From: Thalassobaculum litoreum DSM 18839 | Lineage (GTDB): Bacteria > Pseudomonadota > Alphaproteobacteria > Thalassobaculales > Thalassobaculaceae | Length of the DNA: 64,000 nt | Reading direction: 5' to 3' | Assembly: GCF_900102465.1 (NCBI RefSeq) | Contig: NZ_FNBW01000008.1 | Span: forward strand, 1-64,000 | Shown: in pieces, positions 1-10,843 of the stretch | Layout of the letters: every line of letters starts with the position of its first letter | Numbering within the stretch: position 1 is the stretch's first letter | Translations under genes and position numbers: made by a program | The notes under the pieces: generated by a model | What the model saw: only the letters and a program-made list of their open reading frames with translations | Database searches by the model: none | Told to the model about the DNA's origin: nothing

Positions 1-19
1 GTTCTCCTCGACCCGGGCG

Positions 20-286
20 TCAGAAGTTTTTTCCGAGCATCTCGCGTAACGTCGAGACATCCATTACCGATTCCGCCAGCAGCTTCTTCAGCCGCGCGTT
101 CTCGTCCTCGAGCTGCTTCAGGCGCTTGGCCTCCGACACCTCAAGGCCACCGTACTTCGAGCGCCACTTGTAGAAGGTCGCATCGCTGATCCCGTGCTTG
201 CGACACAGATCCGACGCCGACAGGCCTGCCTGATGCTCCTTCAGAATGCCGATAATCTGCTCTTCGCTGAACCGACTGCGCTTCAT
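20..286 (-). CDS. IS3-family transposase OrfA (helix-turn-helix subunit)
   Basis: An 88-residue protein that opens with MKRSRFSEEQIIGIL, followed by a helix-turn-helix (roughly residues 8-45, including CRKHGISDATFYKWRSKYGG) and a C-terminal leucine-zipper-like helix (LKQLEDENARLKKLLAE). This is the classic IS3/IS911 OrfA layout: it binds the IS ends and, by programmed frameshifting into orfB, yields the OrfAB transposase. The ATG at 286 follows a GAGGAG ribosome site. The catalytic DDE partner orfB would begin close to base 1 and is not visible. Length is normal for the family. Confidence 0.92.
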   Translation of the reverse strand: MKRSRFSEEQIIGILKEHQAGLSASDLCRKHGISDATFYKWRSKYGGLEVSEAKRLKQLEDENARLKKLLAESVMDVSTLREMLGKNF

Positions 287-338
287 CGTCCATCTCCTCG
301 TCAGAGGAACAGACTAACCTCACAATGCGGAGCTTTCA

Positions 339-351
339 GGGGAGCAGGTCA
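339..351 (-). repeat. Terminal inverted-repeat end of the IS3 element
   Basis: Read on the minus strand the element starts TGACCTGCTCCCC at 351. Immediately outside, the plus strand continues in the frame of a terminase (KTRTSAEWVRAL), so the junction is placed at 351/352. The partner repeat is outside the window, so a target duplication cannot be checked. Confidence 0.65.
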
Positions 352-657
352 CAAGACCCGCACCAGTGCCGAGTGGGTCCGCGCCCTGGCCGAGAGCCAG
401 CGCGCCGGCCGCATCGCCCTGGTCGGCGAAACGCGAGCGACGCCCGCGACGTGATGGTGGAGGGGGAGAGCGGGCTTCTGGCCTGCTGCCCGCCCTGGGC
501 GCGGCCGCTCTACGAGCCGTCGAAGCGGCGGGTGACCTGGCCGAACGGGGCGATGGCGACCTGCTTCTCGGCGGACGATCCGGACCAGCTCCGCGGCCCG
601 CAATTCGACGCGGCCTGGGCCGACGAGATCGCCAAATGGCGCTACGAGGCGGCCTGG
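352..657 (+). pseudogene. Remnant of phage/GTA-type terminase large subunit
   Basis: Two plus-strand frames joined in order resemble a large terminase (TerL) ATPase, the motor that packages DNA into phage or gene-transfer-agent heads. The first reads KTRTSAEWVRALAESQRAG and then RIALVGE directly after the IS end, so the insertion cut within or next to the Walker A GAGKT. A one-base deletion near 431-437 shifts the frame, and the second part continues ASDARDVMVEGESGLL, then WPNGAMATCFSADDPDQLRG and FDAAWADEIAKWRY. Similarity stops near 657. The open frame runs on to 813 with sequence I do not recognise, overlapping the end of hyuB. There is no start, no nuclease domain and there are two disruptions, so the gene is dead. 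Confidence 0.8.
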
Positions 658-782
658 ACCTGGAACGCCGCCTATCCGGAAACGCCGATGCCGGCGGAGG
701 TGGCGGCCGTGGTCGGGGCCGTTATCTCGCCGGTCTTCGACATTGTCGTCGCGGTCCGCGATGCAGTCGTCGGCCGGATCTC

Positions 783-2489
783 TCAGTCGCTCGGCGGCGC
801 TTCCCAACCATAATGCTCGCGCATGAATCCGGCTGAGAACTTGCCGGAATTCCAGTCCTCCGCCAGGGTTTCGGCCGGCCGTTGCTCCGGCGGGCCGTAA
901 CCGCCGGAGCCTGGCGTCTCTACGATGGCGCTGTCGCCCTGGCGCAGCGGAGCGTCGCCGAACTTGGTCGGCATGTCCTTGGTCTCGCCTTCCTTGGTGC
1001 GAACCGAGAAATGGCCCGAGCGTCCGGGCTTGCCGCCGAACACGCCCCAGGGCTGGTGGCGGAAGCGCTCGCCGATGCCGGTGAAAACGCAGTCGTGTCC
1101 CACCGGCGTCACGACCCGGCGCAGGCCGGCCCCGCCGCGCCAGGTACCGGCCCCACCGGAATCCTCGATCAGGCCATAGGCCTCCACCAGCAGCGGATAC
1201 TCCATCTCGATCGCTTCCACCGGCAGGTTGGAGGTGTTGGTGATGTGGACCTGCACCCCATCCTTCCCGTCGCGGTCGTTCCGGCCGCCGAACCCTCCCC
1301 CGAGTGTCTCCAGATAGACATAGGGCCGGCCAGAGCGCGGATCGGTCCCGGCGAAGATCGCCATCGAGTTGGCGCCGTTGGCCGCCCCCACCACCTTGTC
1401 CGGCAGCGCGTCGGCCAACGCACCGATCACCACGTCGACGATGCGTTGCGAGGTATGCGCCCGCGACGCGACCGAAGCAGGCTCCACACAGCTCACCACC
1501 GTGCCCGGCGGTGCCGTCACCGTCACCGCATCGATGACGCCGTGGTTGTTCGGGATCTCCGGATCCAGCATCGCCTTGAGCACGTAGCACACCGCCGCGA
1601 TCGTCCCATTCAACGGGATGTTCACGTTGCCAGGCACCTGTTCTTGCGTGCCGGTGAAGTCGAAGACCGCGCTGTCGCCGTCGATGGTGATGGTCACGGC
1701 GATCTTGATGTCGTCGAGGCCCGCCCCGTCATTGTCCATGAAGTCTTCAAAGCTGTAGATGCCGTCCGGGATGGCGGCGATGCTCTCCTTCATGCGGGCG
1801 TGGGTCCGGCTGATGATGCCGTCGAACACCGCTTCGACCGTCTCGCGCCCGTTGCGCCCGACGATTTCCAGTAGCCGCCGATGCGCCAGGCGCAGGGCCG
1901 CGAACTGGGCGTTGTAGTCGCCCCGCCGCTCCTCCACGACGCGCACGTTCAGCAGGATCAGGTCGAACAGGTCCTGGTCCAGCACGCCCCGGCGGAACAG
2001 CTTGATGAGGGGAATGCGCAATCCCTCCTGATAGATCGAGGTCATGCCGCCGGCCATGGAGCCGGGCGACATCCCGCCGACATCGGCATGGTGCGCGATG
2101 TTGCACACGAAGCCGACCAACTCCCCGTCCGAGAACACCGGCATGGCCAGGTTCACGTCCGGCAGGTGCGTGCCCCCGCCGACATGCGGGTCGTTGGCGC
2201 AGAACACGTCGCCTTCGTGGATCTCCGAGACCGGATACTTCTCCAGCAGTTTCTGCATCAGCCCCAGCATCGAGGCGAGATGGATCGGGATCGATCCCGA
2301 CGCCTGCACCACCAGTCGGCCGTTGCGGTCGACGATCGCGGTGGAGTGGTCGTGGCGCTCCTTGATGTTGGTGGAATAGGCGCTCTTCATCAGGGCGACG
2401 AAACTCTCGTCGGCCACGGACTGCAGCGCGTTGAAGACGATCTCGGTGGTGATCGGATCGGGCCCGGTTGTCTTGGTCTCGGCGCTCAT
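783..2489 (-). CDS. hyuB: Hydantoinase B / oxoprolinase family protein (HyuB-like)
   Basis: A 568-residue protein of the hydantoinase B/oxoprolinase family. With its HyuA partner it would form an ATP-dependent amidohydrolase or, in some relatives, a carboxylase, acting in the cytoplasm on cyclic amides such as hydantoins or 5-oxoproline. Family signatures are visible: an N-terminal EIVFNALQSVADESFVALMK, the segment FCANDPHVGGGTHLPDV near residues 95-115, and a Gly-rich C-terminal region ending in GSGGYGPPEQR. Its start overlaps the end of hyuA by four bases (ATGA-type), indicating translational coupling. The 3' end lies against the IS-damaged terminase relic. The substrate cannot be assigned from sequence, as the family covers hydantoinases, oxoprolinases and acetone/acetophenone carboxylases. 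Confidence 0.92.
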   Translation of the reverse strand: MSAETKTTGPDPITTEIVFNALQSVADESFVALMKSAYSTNIKERHDHSTAIVDRNGRLVVQASGSIPIHLASMLGLMQKLLEKYPVSEIHEGDVFCANDPHVGGGTHLPDVNLAMPVFSDGELVGFVCNIAHHADVGGMSPGSMAGGMTSIYQEGLRIPLIKLFRRGVLDQDLFDLILLNVRVVEERRGDYNAQFAALRLAHRRLLEIVGRNGRETVEAVFDGIISRTHARMKESIAAIPDGIYSFEDFMDNDGAGLDDIKIAVTITIDGDSAVFDFTGTQEQVPGNVNIPLNGTIAAVCYVLKAMLDPEIPNNHGVIDAVTVTAPPGTVVSCVEPASVASRAHTSQRIVDVVIGALADALPDKVVGAANGANSMAIFAGTDPRSGRPYVYLETLGGGFGGRNDRDGKDGVQVHITNTSNLPVEAIEMEYPLLVEAYGLIEDSGGAGTWRGGAGLRRVVTPVGHDCVFTGIGERFRHQPWGVFGGKPGRSGHFSVRTKEGETKDMPTKFGDAPLRQGDSAIVETPGSGGYGPPEQRPAETLAEDWNSGKFSAGFMREHYGWEAPPSD

Positions 2490-4537
2490 CGCGACACCTC
2501 GATGATCAGGTTGAGGGCGGCGTCCACCGTCACGGTGTCGCCGGGATGGACCACGGTGGTGGCGTCGAGCTGGTCGACGATGGCGGGCCCCTTGAAGGAC
2601 TGCGCCGGGGCCAGCTTGGCGCGGTCGTAGACCGGGGTGTCGTGCTCCTTGCCGTCGAACCAGACCGGCCGGTGTGCTGTCGGCGCGGGGGGCTTGCCGG
2701 CATCGCCCGCGACCATCGGCGGGGGAATGCGTTCCGCCTCGCCGATGGCGGTCAGGCGCAGGTTCACCGTCTCGATCGGATCGTCGGCCGTATAGTGGCC
2801 GTAGGTCTTCTCGTGCGCGGCGAAGAACCGGCGCTTCATCTCCGCGATATCCGGCAGCGACGGCACCGAGCCGTCGGTCTCGTCCGTCGCGACCAGCAGC
2901 TCGAAGTTCTGCCCGACATAGCGCAGGTCGATGGCCAGTCGCAGGCGGCGACGGGCCGGCGTGATCTCCTCGGTCTCGAACCAGGCCTGGGCCGCCGCCG
3001 CCATGGGCGCGATGGCCGCGTCGATATCGGCGCGGCTCGTTTCCGCCAGGGGCAGTCGGGCGGTGGCGACGAAATCTTCCTTCAGATCGGAGACGACCAG
3101 GCCCTGAGCGCAGAGAATGCCCGGCGCGGGTGGCACCACGATCTCTGCCATGTCCAGGGCCCGGGCCACCTCGCCGGCATGCAGGGCGCCGGCGCCGCCG
3201 AACGGCATCAGCACGAAGTGGCGCGGGTCGTGACCGCGCTCCACCGAGACCGTGCGGATGGCGCGGACCATGTTGGCGGTGACGATCCCGAGAATGCCTT
3301 CGGCCGTCTTCTCGATGGAGAAGCCGAGCCTGTCGGCGATCGGTTGGATCGCCTGCTTCGCCAGATCGAGATCCAGGGTCATCGCCCCGCCGATCAGGCT
3401 GCCGGACAGCCGGCCGAGCACCAGGTTGGCGTCGGAGACGGTGGCCTCGGTGCCGCCGCGGCGGTAGCAGGCCGGACCCGGTACCGCACCGGCCGAGGCC
3501 GGACCCACCTTCAGCAGCCCGTCGCGATCGAACCAGGCGATGGAGCCGCCGCCGGCACCCACCGTATCCACATCGACGATCGGCAGGCGGACCGGGAAGC
3601 CCGCAACCTCGCGGCCGAAGCCGATCTCCGCTTCGAAGTCGCGGATCAGCGCCACGTCGGCGCTGGTGCCGCCCATGTCCAGGGTGATCACGTTCGGCTT
3701 GCCGGCCAGCCGCGCCACATGGGCGGCGCCAACGGCACCGGCCGCGGGACCCGACAGGGCGGTGCGGACCGGGAAGTCCGCGGCCCGCTCCACCGACATC
3801 AGCCCGCCGCTCGACTGGTTGATGCCGAGACGCGCCTTCGGCGCCCTCTCCTCGAGCTCCTTCCCCAGATGCCGCATATAGCGGCCGATCAGCGGCTGCA
3901 GATAGGCGTTCAGCGCCGCAGTGGAGAACCGTTCGTACTCCCGGAATTCGGGCTGCACCGCGCTCGACAGCGACACCGCCACGTTCGGCAGCCGTTCCGC
4001 CAGTCGCTTGCCGATCTTCTGTTCATGTTTCGGGTTCAGGAAGGCGAACAGCAGGCAGACCGCGACCGCTTCCGCGCCGGAGGCCTCCACCTGATCGATT
4101 GCCGCGTCGATGGCTGCGTCCTCCAGGGCGATGCGCGGCGTACCGTCGGCCATCATCCGTTCGCGCACCTCGAAGCGGTGTTTGCGCGGAATCAGCGGCG
4201 GCGGCGCGTCGGCCTTCAGGTCGTACATCTTCGGGCGGATCTGCCGGCCGATCTCCAGCAAGTCGCGGAAGCCTTCCGTGGTGATCAGCGCCAGCGCCGC
4301 ACCCTTACGCTGGATCAGCGCGTTGGTCGCGACGGTCGTGCCGTGAGCGAGGCGGGTGATCGAGTCGGCCGGGATGCCGTTGGCCTTCGACAGGGCGTCG
4401 AGCCCTTCCAGAATCGCTTCCGCCGGGTTGTGCGGCGTGGACGGGGTCTTGTGCACGACGACCTGGGCGCTGTCGCGGTCGACCGCATAGAAGTCAGTGA
4501 AGGTGCCGCCAACGTCGACACCGATGAACCAGGACAT
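2486..4537 (-). CDS. hyuA: Hydantoinase A / oxoprolinase family protein (HyuA-like)
   Basis: A 683-residue actin-fold ATPase subunit, partner of the downstream HyuB. It opens with MSWFIGVDVGGTFTDFYAVD, the phosphate-binding strand of this family, and carries NVITLDMGGTSADVALI (about residues 278-295) and FVLMPFGGAGALHAGEVA (about 440-457), both typical of hydantoinase A/oxoprolinase. Full length for the family. It lies 10 bases downstream of the 228-residue gene at 4548-5234, and its 3' end overlaps hyuB, so at least three genes look co-transcribed leftward. The reaction is presumably ATP-dependent ring opening or carboxylation of an unidentified small substrate. Confidence 0.93.
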   Translation of the reverse strand: MSWFIGVDVGGTFTDFYAVDRDSAQVVVHKTPSTPHNPAEAILEGLDALSKANGIPADSITRLAHGTTVATNALIQRKGAALALITTEGFRDLLEIGRQIRPKMYDLKADAPPPLIPRKHRFEVRERMMADGTPRIALEDAAIDAAIDQVEASGAEAVAVCLLFAFLNPKHEQKIGKRLAERLPNVAVSLSSAVQPEFREYERFSTAALNAYLQPLIGRYMRHLGKELEERAPKARLGINQSSGGLMSVERAADFPVRTALSGPAAGAVGAAHVARLAGKPNVITLDMGGTSADVALIRDFEAEIGFGREVAGFPVRLPIVDVDTVGAGGGSIAWFDRDGLLKVGPASAGAVPGPACYRRGGTEATVSDANLVLGRLSGSLIGGAMTLDLDLAKQAIQPIADRLGFSIEKTAEGILGIVTANMVRAIRTVSVERGHDPRHFVLMPFGGAGALHAGEVARALDMAEIVVPPAPGILCAQGLVVSDLKEDFVATARLPLAETSRADIDAAIAPMAAAAQAWFETEEITPARRRLRLAIDLRYVGQNFELLVATDETDGSVPSLPDIAEMKRRFFAAHEKTYGHYTADDPIETVNLRLTAIGEAERIPPPMVAGDAGKPPAPTAHRPVWFDGKEHDTPVYDRAKLAPAQSFKGPAIVDQLDATTVVHPGDTVTVDAALNLIIEVSR

Positions 4538-4547
4538 GCGAACTCCG

Positions 4548-5234
4548 TCAGCGCTGATTGCCGAAAGTCATGTAGTAGGACGAAGCTTCCACCGACGAGG
4601 TCGGTAGGTCGTAGGGCTGCAGCACGTCGTTGCCGAACGCCGCCTCCAGGGCCAGGGTGGCCGTCGCCGGAGTATCGGTGTCGAGGATCACCAGCCATTC
4701 CTGCTTCATGTCGGCCGGCACCGGCTTGCCCTGGGCCTTGATGCCTTCGGCCACCACGTCCAGGTCGTTCTCCAGCACGCAGGCGCCGAGCACGCCCGGG
4801 CGCTTGATCACTTCCGGCAGGATCTGCTCGGCCAGGGCCTTGCGGAGATCGGCCTTCTGAGCATCGGCCGGGAAAAAGCGGGCGAGGCCGGCGGCACCGG
4901 TGAAGCCGTGTGTCAGGTCGACCGTGCATTCCACGGTGAGCCGGTCGAAATGGGTGAACAGCGCCATCACCTTCTTCGACCAGGGCGACTGGTCGCCCAG
5001 CAGCTTCATGTATTCCGGTGCGCAGAGGTCGCGGACGGTGTCGGTCTCATAGGTGGCGAAATACTTAACCTTCGCGCGGTCGTCGGCCGCCAGATAGCGG
5101 CGCGCCCGTTTGAAGCCGGGCATGAACACCCGCTCGTCCACATGCTCGCGGTTGTACCACTCGTTGAACTCTTCCTCGTGCTCGCCGGCGACCTCGGTAA
5201 AGGTGACCAGCATGCCCTTGCCATATAGCGGCAT
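4548..5234 (-). CDS. Dimeric alpha/beta-barrel-like (EthD/DUF4286-like) protein
   Basis: A 228-residue soluble protein of unknown function. It appears to contain two ferredoxin-like halves: residues about 5-100 (GMLVTFTEVAGEHEEEFNEW, then GFKRARRYLAADD) and about 115-205 (ARFFPADAQKADLRKALAEQ, then GVLGACVLEND and WLVILDTDT). This repeats the strand-helix pattern of EthD/DUF4286-type proteins that bind small organic molecules. It sits just upstream of hyuA-hyuB (10-base gap) on the same strand, so a role in the same catabolic step, for example on the substrate or an intermediate, is a reasonable inference. No catalytic motif was recognised. Confidence 0.7.
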   Translation of the reverse strand: MPLYGKGMLVTFTEVAGEHEEEFNEWYNREHVDERVFMPGFKRARRYLAADDRAKVKYFATYETDTVRDLCAPEYMKLLGDQSPWSKKVMALFTHFDRLTVECTVDLTHGFTGAAGLARFFPADAQKADLRKALAEQILPEVIKRPGVLGACVLENDLDVVAEGIKAQGKPVPADMKQEWLVILDTDTPATATLALEAAFGNDVLQPYDLPTSSVEASSYYMTFGNQR

Positions 5235-5404
5235 CGTTCTCTCCGTCGGTGGTCTGTGTCGCGGCGGGTGATCCCACGGACCGCTGTCGCGCGGGCGCAG
5301 ATCTCACCGCGTATGATGGGGTGCTGCCAAGGGTGTTTCTTAGATCCCGCCGACACATATTTCCATGGCCGCGCCATATCCGCTTATGACGGCGGCGCCG
5401 GTAC

Positions 5405-6214
5405 TCAGGCGATCAGCCGCTGGGCGAAGTCCTTCAGCGCCATGCCTTCCGCACCGCCCAGCCGTTTCGCCGTCTCGTTCACCCGACTCAGCACACCGTC
5501 CTCATAGGTCGAGCGTCCGTCGCCGATGCGGGCACTCATCGCCGCGACCGTGCCGGCGGCGATGCCCCGATCATCCAGGGCGGGCAGGCGGGAGAAGCCG
5601 GCGCCGTCCGCCCCGCCGCCGGCGTCGTTGTAGAAGGCTGCATAGCCGTCGACCTTCAGCGCCGTCATCGGGTCGGTGCCGAGCATGCCGCCATGGCTGC
5701 CGCAGACGATGACCTGGCCGACATCCTGCGGTCCGATCAGCGACGCGGAATCCGCCAGGACGACGTGCCGGCCGCTCGGCCCCGGCGGCAGCTCCGTGCG
5801 GGCCTCCTCATAGACCGGGATCTCGGCCGTGACCGTCGGCGCGAGGGTCAACAGCTGGGCCGCCTCCATGACCGGCTGCCCGACGGCCACGCCGACGGTC
5901 CGCGCCACCTCGTTGACGGTGGAGATCGCGCCCCGCGCCGCCATGTCCTCGGCGTTGCCGATCCGAGCCGACATGGTGTCGATCGCCGCATAGGCCAGCC
6001 CCAGCGCGTCGCACCAGGCCGCGCCCCCGACGCCGGCATCGTCCTTCCCCCGCCCCGCGTCGTTCAGGATCATCGCCCGCACCCCGGCCTTAGCGGCGCA
6101 ATAGGCGGCATAGACTCCGCCATGGGACGCCGAGACCAGCACCGCGCCGATCCAGGCTCCGGTCGGCTTGGTGACGCTGTCGGCGAGGATGATGGCGGCG
6201 GGCGGTTCGGACAT
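5405..6214 (-). CDS. Unrecognised protein with two tandem copies of an SHGG/NDAG/SARIG domain
   Basis: A 269-residue protein that I cannot assign to a named family. It is an internal duplication: LADS, SHGG, NDAG and SARIG occur at residues 10, 30, 51 and 82, and again at 153, 173, 196 and 227, with nearly constant spacing (offset 143-145). The second half of each copy also matches (TVNEVART versus RVNETAKR). The invariant His, Asp and Ser/Arg suggest an active or ligand site in each copy. The ATG at 6214 (MSEPPAAIILADS) was preferred because repeat 1 begins 10 residues later; an upstream in-frame ATG at 6283 would add 23 low-complexity residues. It lies upstream of the hydantoinase genes after a 170-base gap, so a link to them is possible but unproven. 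Confidence 0.7.
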   Translation of the reverse strand: MSEPPAAIILADSVTKPTGAWIGAVLVSASHGGVYAAYCAAKAGVRAMILNDAGRGKDDAGVGGAAWCDALGLAYAAIDTMSARIGNAEDMAARGAISTVNEVARTVGVAVGQPVMEAAQLLTLAPTVTAEIPVYEEARTELPPGPSGRHVVLADSASLIGPQDVGQVIVCGSHGGMLGTDPMTALKVDGYAAFYNDAGGGADGAGFSRLPALDDRGIAAGTVAAMSARIGDGRSTYEDGVLSRVNETAKRLGGAEGMALKDFAQRLIA

Positions 6215-6290
6215 GGTCGGATACCCTGCGGTTCGATCCGGCCATGGTGGCCGCAGTCCCGCCCAGGGTCCAGGCTCCGTCATCCGCCCG

Positions 6291-6860
6291 TCAGCCCGGC
6301 TGGAAATCGAAGACGCAGAGCACGCGGCTCACCGGCTCGTCGATGCGGCCGAAGGGCAGGCTGAGAACGCTGAACGCCGTCCAGGGCCTGGCGGAAAAGC
6401 TGAACGGCCCCTGGTACCAGTAGGGTTGGCTGGCCTCGACGATCCAGTGCAGCCGCTCGGCCGCGGCGTGCCCGCCCGGCGTTTCGTCGGTGCGCCGGTT
6501 TGTGCTCTCGTATCCGACCGCGTCGCGATAGGCGGTACCGGTCAGACGGGTCCGGAACCGCCTGGTGTCCCGCTCGTATTCCTCGAGCACGAGAAACGGC
6601 AGGGCCGCCGTCGGAAACGCCAGAGGATCGATGCAGTCCGGACTCGGCAGGCCGCCACCCAAGTGCGAGTCCTGCCAGTATCTGAAGAGCATCCTCTGAT
6701 TTTGATCAGTCAACGCGTCGATATCATGGAATGGTCGAACCCAGACGCCAGACATTGAATTAAATTCGGACCGACTTTCGCTCACCAGGCCCCCACCTGA
6801 ATTCACGGCGATACCAGATACTTGGCTAATGGTGAGATCCATGCCAGTGAAATATTCCAA
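6291..6860 (-). CDS. PAS-domain protein (PAS_5-like)
   Basis: A protein of up to 189 residues carrying a single PAS-like fold of the kind common in Rhodospirillales. Markers are LTDQNQRMLFRYWQDSHLGG, then LPFLVLEEYERDTRRFRTRL, GTAYRDAVGYESTNRR and a final strand RVLCVFDFQPG. There is no attached kinase, cyclase or regulator domain, so it would be a stand-alone sensor or binding module in the cytoplasm. The start is uncertain: ATG at 6860 gives the longest form, but ATG at 6755 (MSGVWVRPFHDIDALT) begins where similarity to the family would begin. The surrounding DNA (6700-6900) is noticeably more AT-rich than the genes on either side. Confidence 0.65.
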   Translation of the reverse strand: MEYFTGMDLTISQVSGIAVNSGGGLVSESRSEFNSMSGVWVRPFHDIDALTDQNQRMLFRYWQDSHLGGGLPSPDCIDPLAFPTAALPFLVLEEYERDTRRFRTRLTGTAYRDAVGYESTNRRTDETPGGHAAAERLHWIVEASQPYWYQGPFSFSARPWTAFSVLSLPFGRIDEPVSRVLCVFDFQPG

Positions 6861-6927
6861 ACATACCTATACTTGTCTTCATGCATTGGGTTCGGGAATA
6901 CGGTTGTATGGTCCGCGTCTGCGGGTC

Positions 6928-7395
6928 TCACGGGCGACCGCGATAGACCGGCACGTCCTGGCTCGGGATCCACAGCCCCTTGGGCGGCTCGCCGGTCTGG
7001 TAGAACACGTCGATCGGCATGCCGCCGCGCGGGTACCAGTAGCCGCCGATGCGCAGCCATTTGGGGGCCAGCAGGTCCGTCACGCGCTTGGCGATGTCGA
7101 TGGTGCAGCCCTCGTGGAAGGCGCCGTGGTTGCGGAACGATCCCAGATAGAGCTTCAACGACTTGCTCTCCACCAGCCAGTCGGTCGGCACGTAGTCGAT
7201 GATCAGGAAGGCGAAATCCGGCTGGCCGGTCACCGGGCAGAGCGAGGTGAACTCCGGCTGGGTGAACCGCACCACGTAATCGGTGCCGCGATGTGGGTTC
7301 TCCACCTTTTCCAGCACCGCCTCCTCGGGCGAGGCGGGCAGGGCGGTGGCACCGCCGAGCTGGTTCAGGCCGCCGTAGATCGTCTGGTCGCTCAT
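6928..7395 (-). CDS. queF: NADPH-dependent 7-cyano-7-deazaguanine reductase
   Basis: A 155-residue QueF of the short, unimodular type. It reduces the nitrile of preQ0 to the aminomethyl group of preQ1, the precursor that Tgt inserts into tRNA. The catalytic cysteine is in [13 protein letters not shown] (Cys53, with Asp60 as acid), followed by the QueF region [20 protein letters not shown] that binds NADPH and substrate. Its ATG overlaps the queG stop by four bases, and queF is the last gene of the leftward queuosine run. Full length. Confidence 0.96.
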   Translation of the reverse strand: MSDQTIYGGLNQLGGATALPASPEEAVLEKVENPHRGTDYVVRFTQPEFTSLCPVTGQPDFAFLIIDYVPTDWLVESKSLKLYLGSFRNHGAFHEGCTIDIAKRVTDLLAPKWLRIGGYWYPRGGMPIDVFYQTGEPPKGLWIPSQDVPVYRGRP

Positions 7396-8525
7396 CGTCT
7401 CAATCCTCGTTCATCCGGTCCGGCCGCCCATTCCGCCAGGACCTCCCGGTCGTTCTCCCGCGCCGGCCGGTCGCCGGGCGCACCCCCCAGCCGCAGATAT
7501 GCCCAGACGGCGGCGCCGCGCACCAGCGCACTGTCGTCGTCGAGCAGCGACGCCACACTGGGCAGGGCATCGGCCGTGCCGGAGTTCCCGAGCGCGATCA
7601 GGACGTTGCGCACGAAGCGGTCGCGGCCGGTCCGCTTGATCGGCGAGCCGGAGAACCGGGCCCGGAACGCTGCGTCGTCCAGACCCGCCAGCTCGCTCAG
7701 CAGCGGCAGGGTGAGGTCCTCGCGGGCGACGAAGGCGGCCTCGCGGGCGGTCTCGGCGAACTTGTTCCAGGGGCACACGGCGAGGCAGTCGTCGCAGCCG
7801 TAGATCCGGTTGCCCATGGCGGCGCGGAATTCCCGCGGGACCGGCCCCTTGTGCTCGATGGTCAGGTAGCTGATGCACCGACGCGCATCGAGCGTGTAGG
7901 GGGCTGGGAAGGCGTCGGTCGGACAGATGTCCAGGCAGCGTCGGCAGGAGCCGCAATGGTCGGTCTCCGCCGCGTCCGGGGTCAGGTCCAGGGTGGTGAA
8001 GATCTCGCCCAGGAACAGCCAGGACCCGTGCTCGCGACTGACCAGGTTGGAGTGCTTGCCCTGCCAGCCCACCCCGGCGCTGGCGGCGAGCGGCTTCTCC
8101 AGCACCGGGGCGGTGTCGACGAAGACCTTCACCTCGCAGTCCAGTTCCGCATGCATCCAGCGGGCCACCCGCTTCAGCCGCTTCTTCACCAGGTCGTGGT
8201 AGTCCCGGTTTCGGGCATAGGCGGCGATCACGCCCCGATCGGTGCGCCGCAGGTCGTCCAGCGGGTCGTGCTCCGGTCCGTAGTTCATGGCGCAGACGAC
8301 CACGCTGCGCGCCTCCGGCCAGAGCGTCTTCGGATCGCGTCGGCGGTCGTGGGTGTCGGCCATCCAGGCCATTTCGCCGTGCTGCCCTGCGGCGACGAAG
8401 GCATCCAGCCGCGCCTGCTCCCGCGCGCCCACCTCGGCGCGGGTGATGCCGACCGCGTCGAACCCGGCGGCCCGTGCTTTGGCCTCGATGCGCTCGGCGA
8501 GGGTGGGGGCGTCCGTCATGTTCAA
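7392..8525 (-). CDS. queG: Epoxyqueuosine reductase
   Basis: A 377-residue QueG, the cobalamin- and Fe-S-dependent enzyme that reduces epoxyqueuosine to queuosine in tRNA. Two [4Fe-4S] motifs are visible: [17 protein letters not shown] and [15 protein letters not shown]. Between them is [21 protein letters not shown], a typical QueG stretch. The C-terminal 70 residues form a HEAT-like piece ([20 protein letters not shown]) as in full-length family members. It is translationally coupled to queF (four-base overlap). A 48-bp intergenic repeat separates its 5' side from tgt, so it may have its own promoter. Confidence 0.96.
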   Translation of the reverse strand: MNMTDAPTLAERIEAKARAAGFDAVGITRAEVGAREQARLDAFVAAGQHGEMAWMADTHDRRRDPKTLWPEARSVVVCAMNYGPEHDPLDDLRRTDRGVIAAYARNRDYHDLVKKRLKRVARWMHAELDCEVKVFVDTAPVLEKPLAASAGVGWQGKHSNLVSREHGSWLFLGEIFTTLDLTPDAAETDHCGSCRRCLDICPTDAFPAPYTLDARRCISYLTIEHKGPVPREFRAAMGNRIYGCDDCLAVCPWNKFAETAREAAFVAREDLTLPLLSELAGLDDAAFRARFSGSPIKRTGRDRFVRNVLIALGNSGTADALPSVASLLDDDSALVRGAAVWAYLRLGGAPGDRPARENDREVLAEWAAGPDERGLRR

Positions 8526-8540
8526 ATCTTATCTTACCTC

Positions 8541-8588
8541 GTCATCCCGGACGGACCCGGATTTGATCCCGGACCGGGCCGGGACCCA
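8541..8588 (+). repeat. 48-bp dispersed hairpin repeat (copy a)
   Basis: A copy of the window's 48-bp REP-like family, starting GTCATCCCGGACGG and ending CCGGGACCCA, with an inner arm pair CCGGA/TCCCGG around TTTGA. A second, degenerate GC-rich copy in the opposite sense follows at about 8600-8636. It fills the queG-tgt gap and could form a hairpin in the transcript. Confidence 0.8.
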
Positions 8589-8671
8589 GCGATGCCGCCA
8601 GGGTCCCGGTCTCGCCCCGGGTCGGGCCCGGGGACGAACCGGGCTGACGGTGTCGGAAGAAAAAGGCCGCG

Positions 8672-10830
<2,159 letters not shown>

Positions 10831-10843
10831 CCGGCGCCCGTCC

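Larger units (their letters stand above)
1..351 (-). mobile_element. IS3-family insertion sequence, one end only
   Basis: This is the 5' end of an IS3-family element read leftward; the rest lies outside the window. It carries OrfA (20-286) and ends at a terminal sequence that reads TGACCTGCTCCCC from position 351 inward on the minus strand, in keeping with IS3-family ends that begin with TG. The inner boundary was set where terminase-like coding sequence resumes at 352. The orfB transposase and the other inverted repeat would be left of base 1, so completeness and activity cannot be judged. Confidence 0.8.

Noticed and set aside
2468-4741. 757-codon plus-strand open frame
   Set aside because: Opposite hyuA, no recognisable motif, biased composition.
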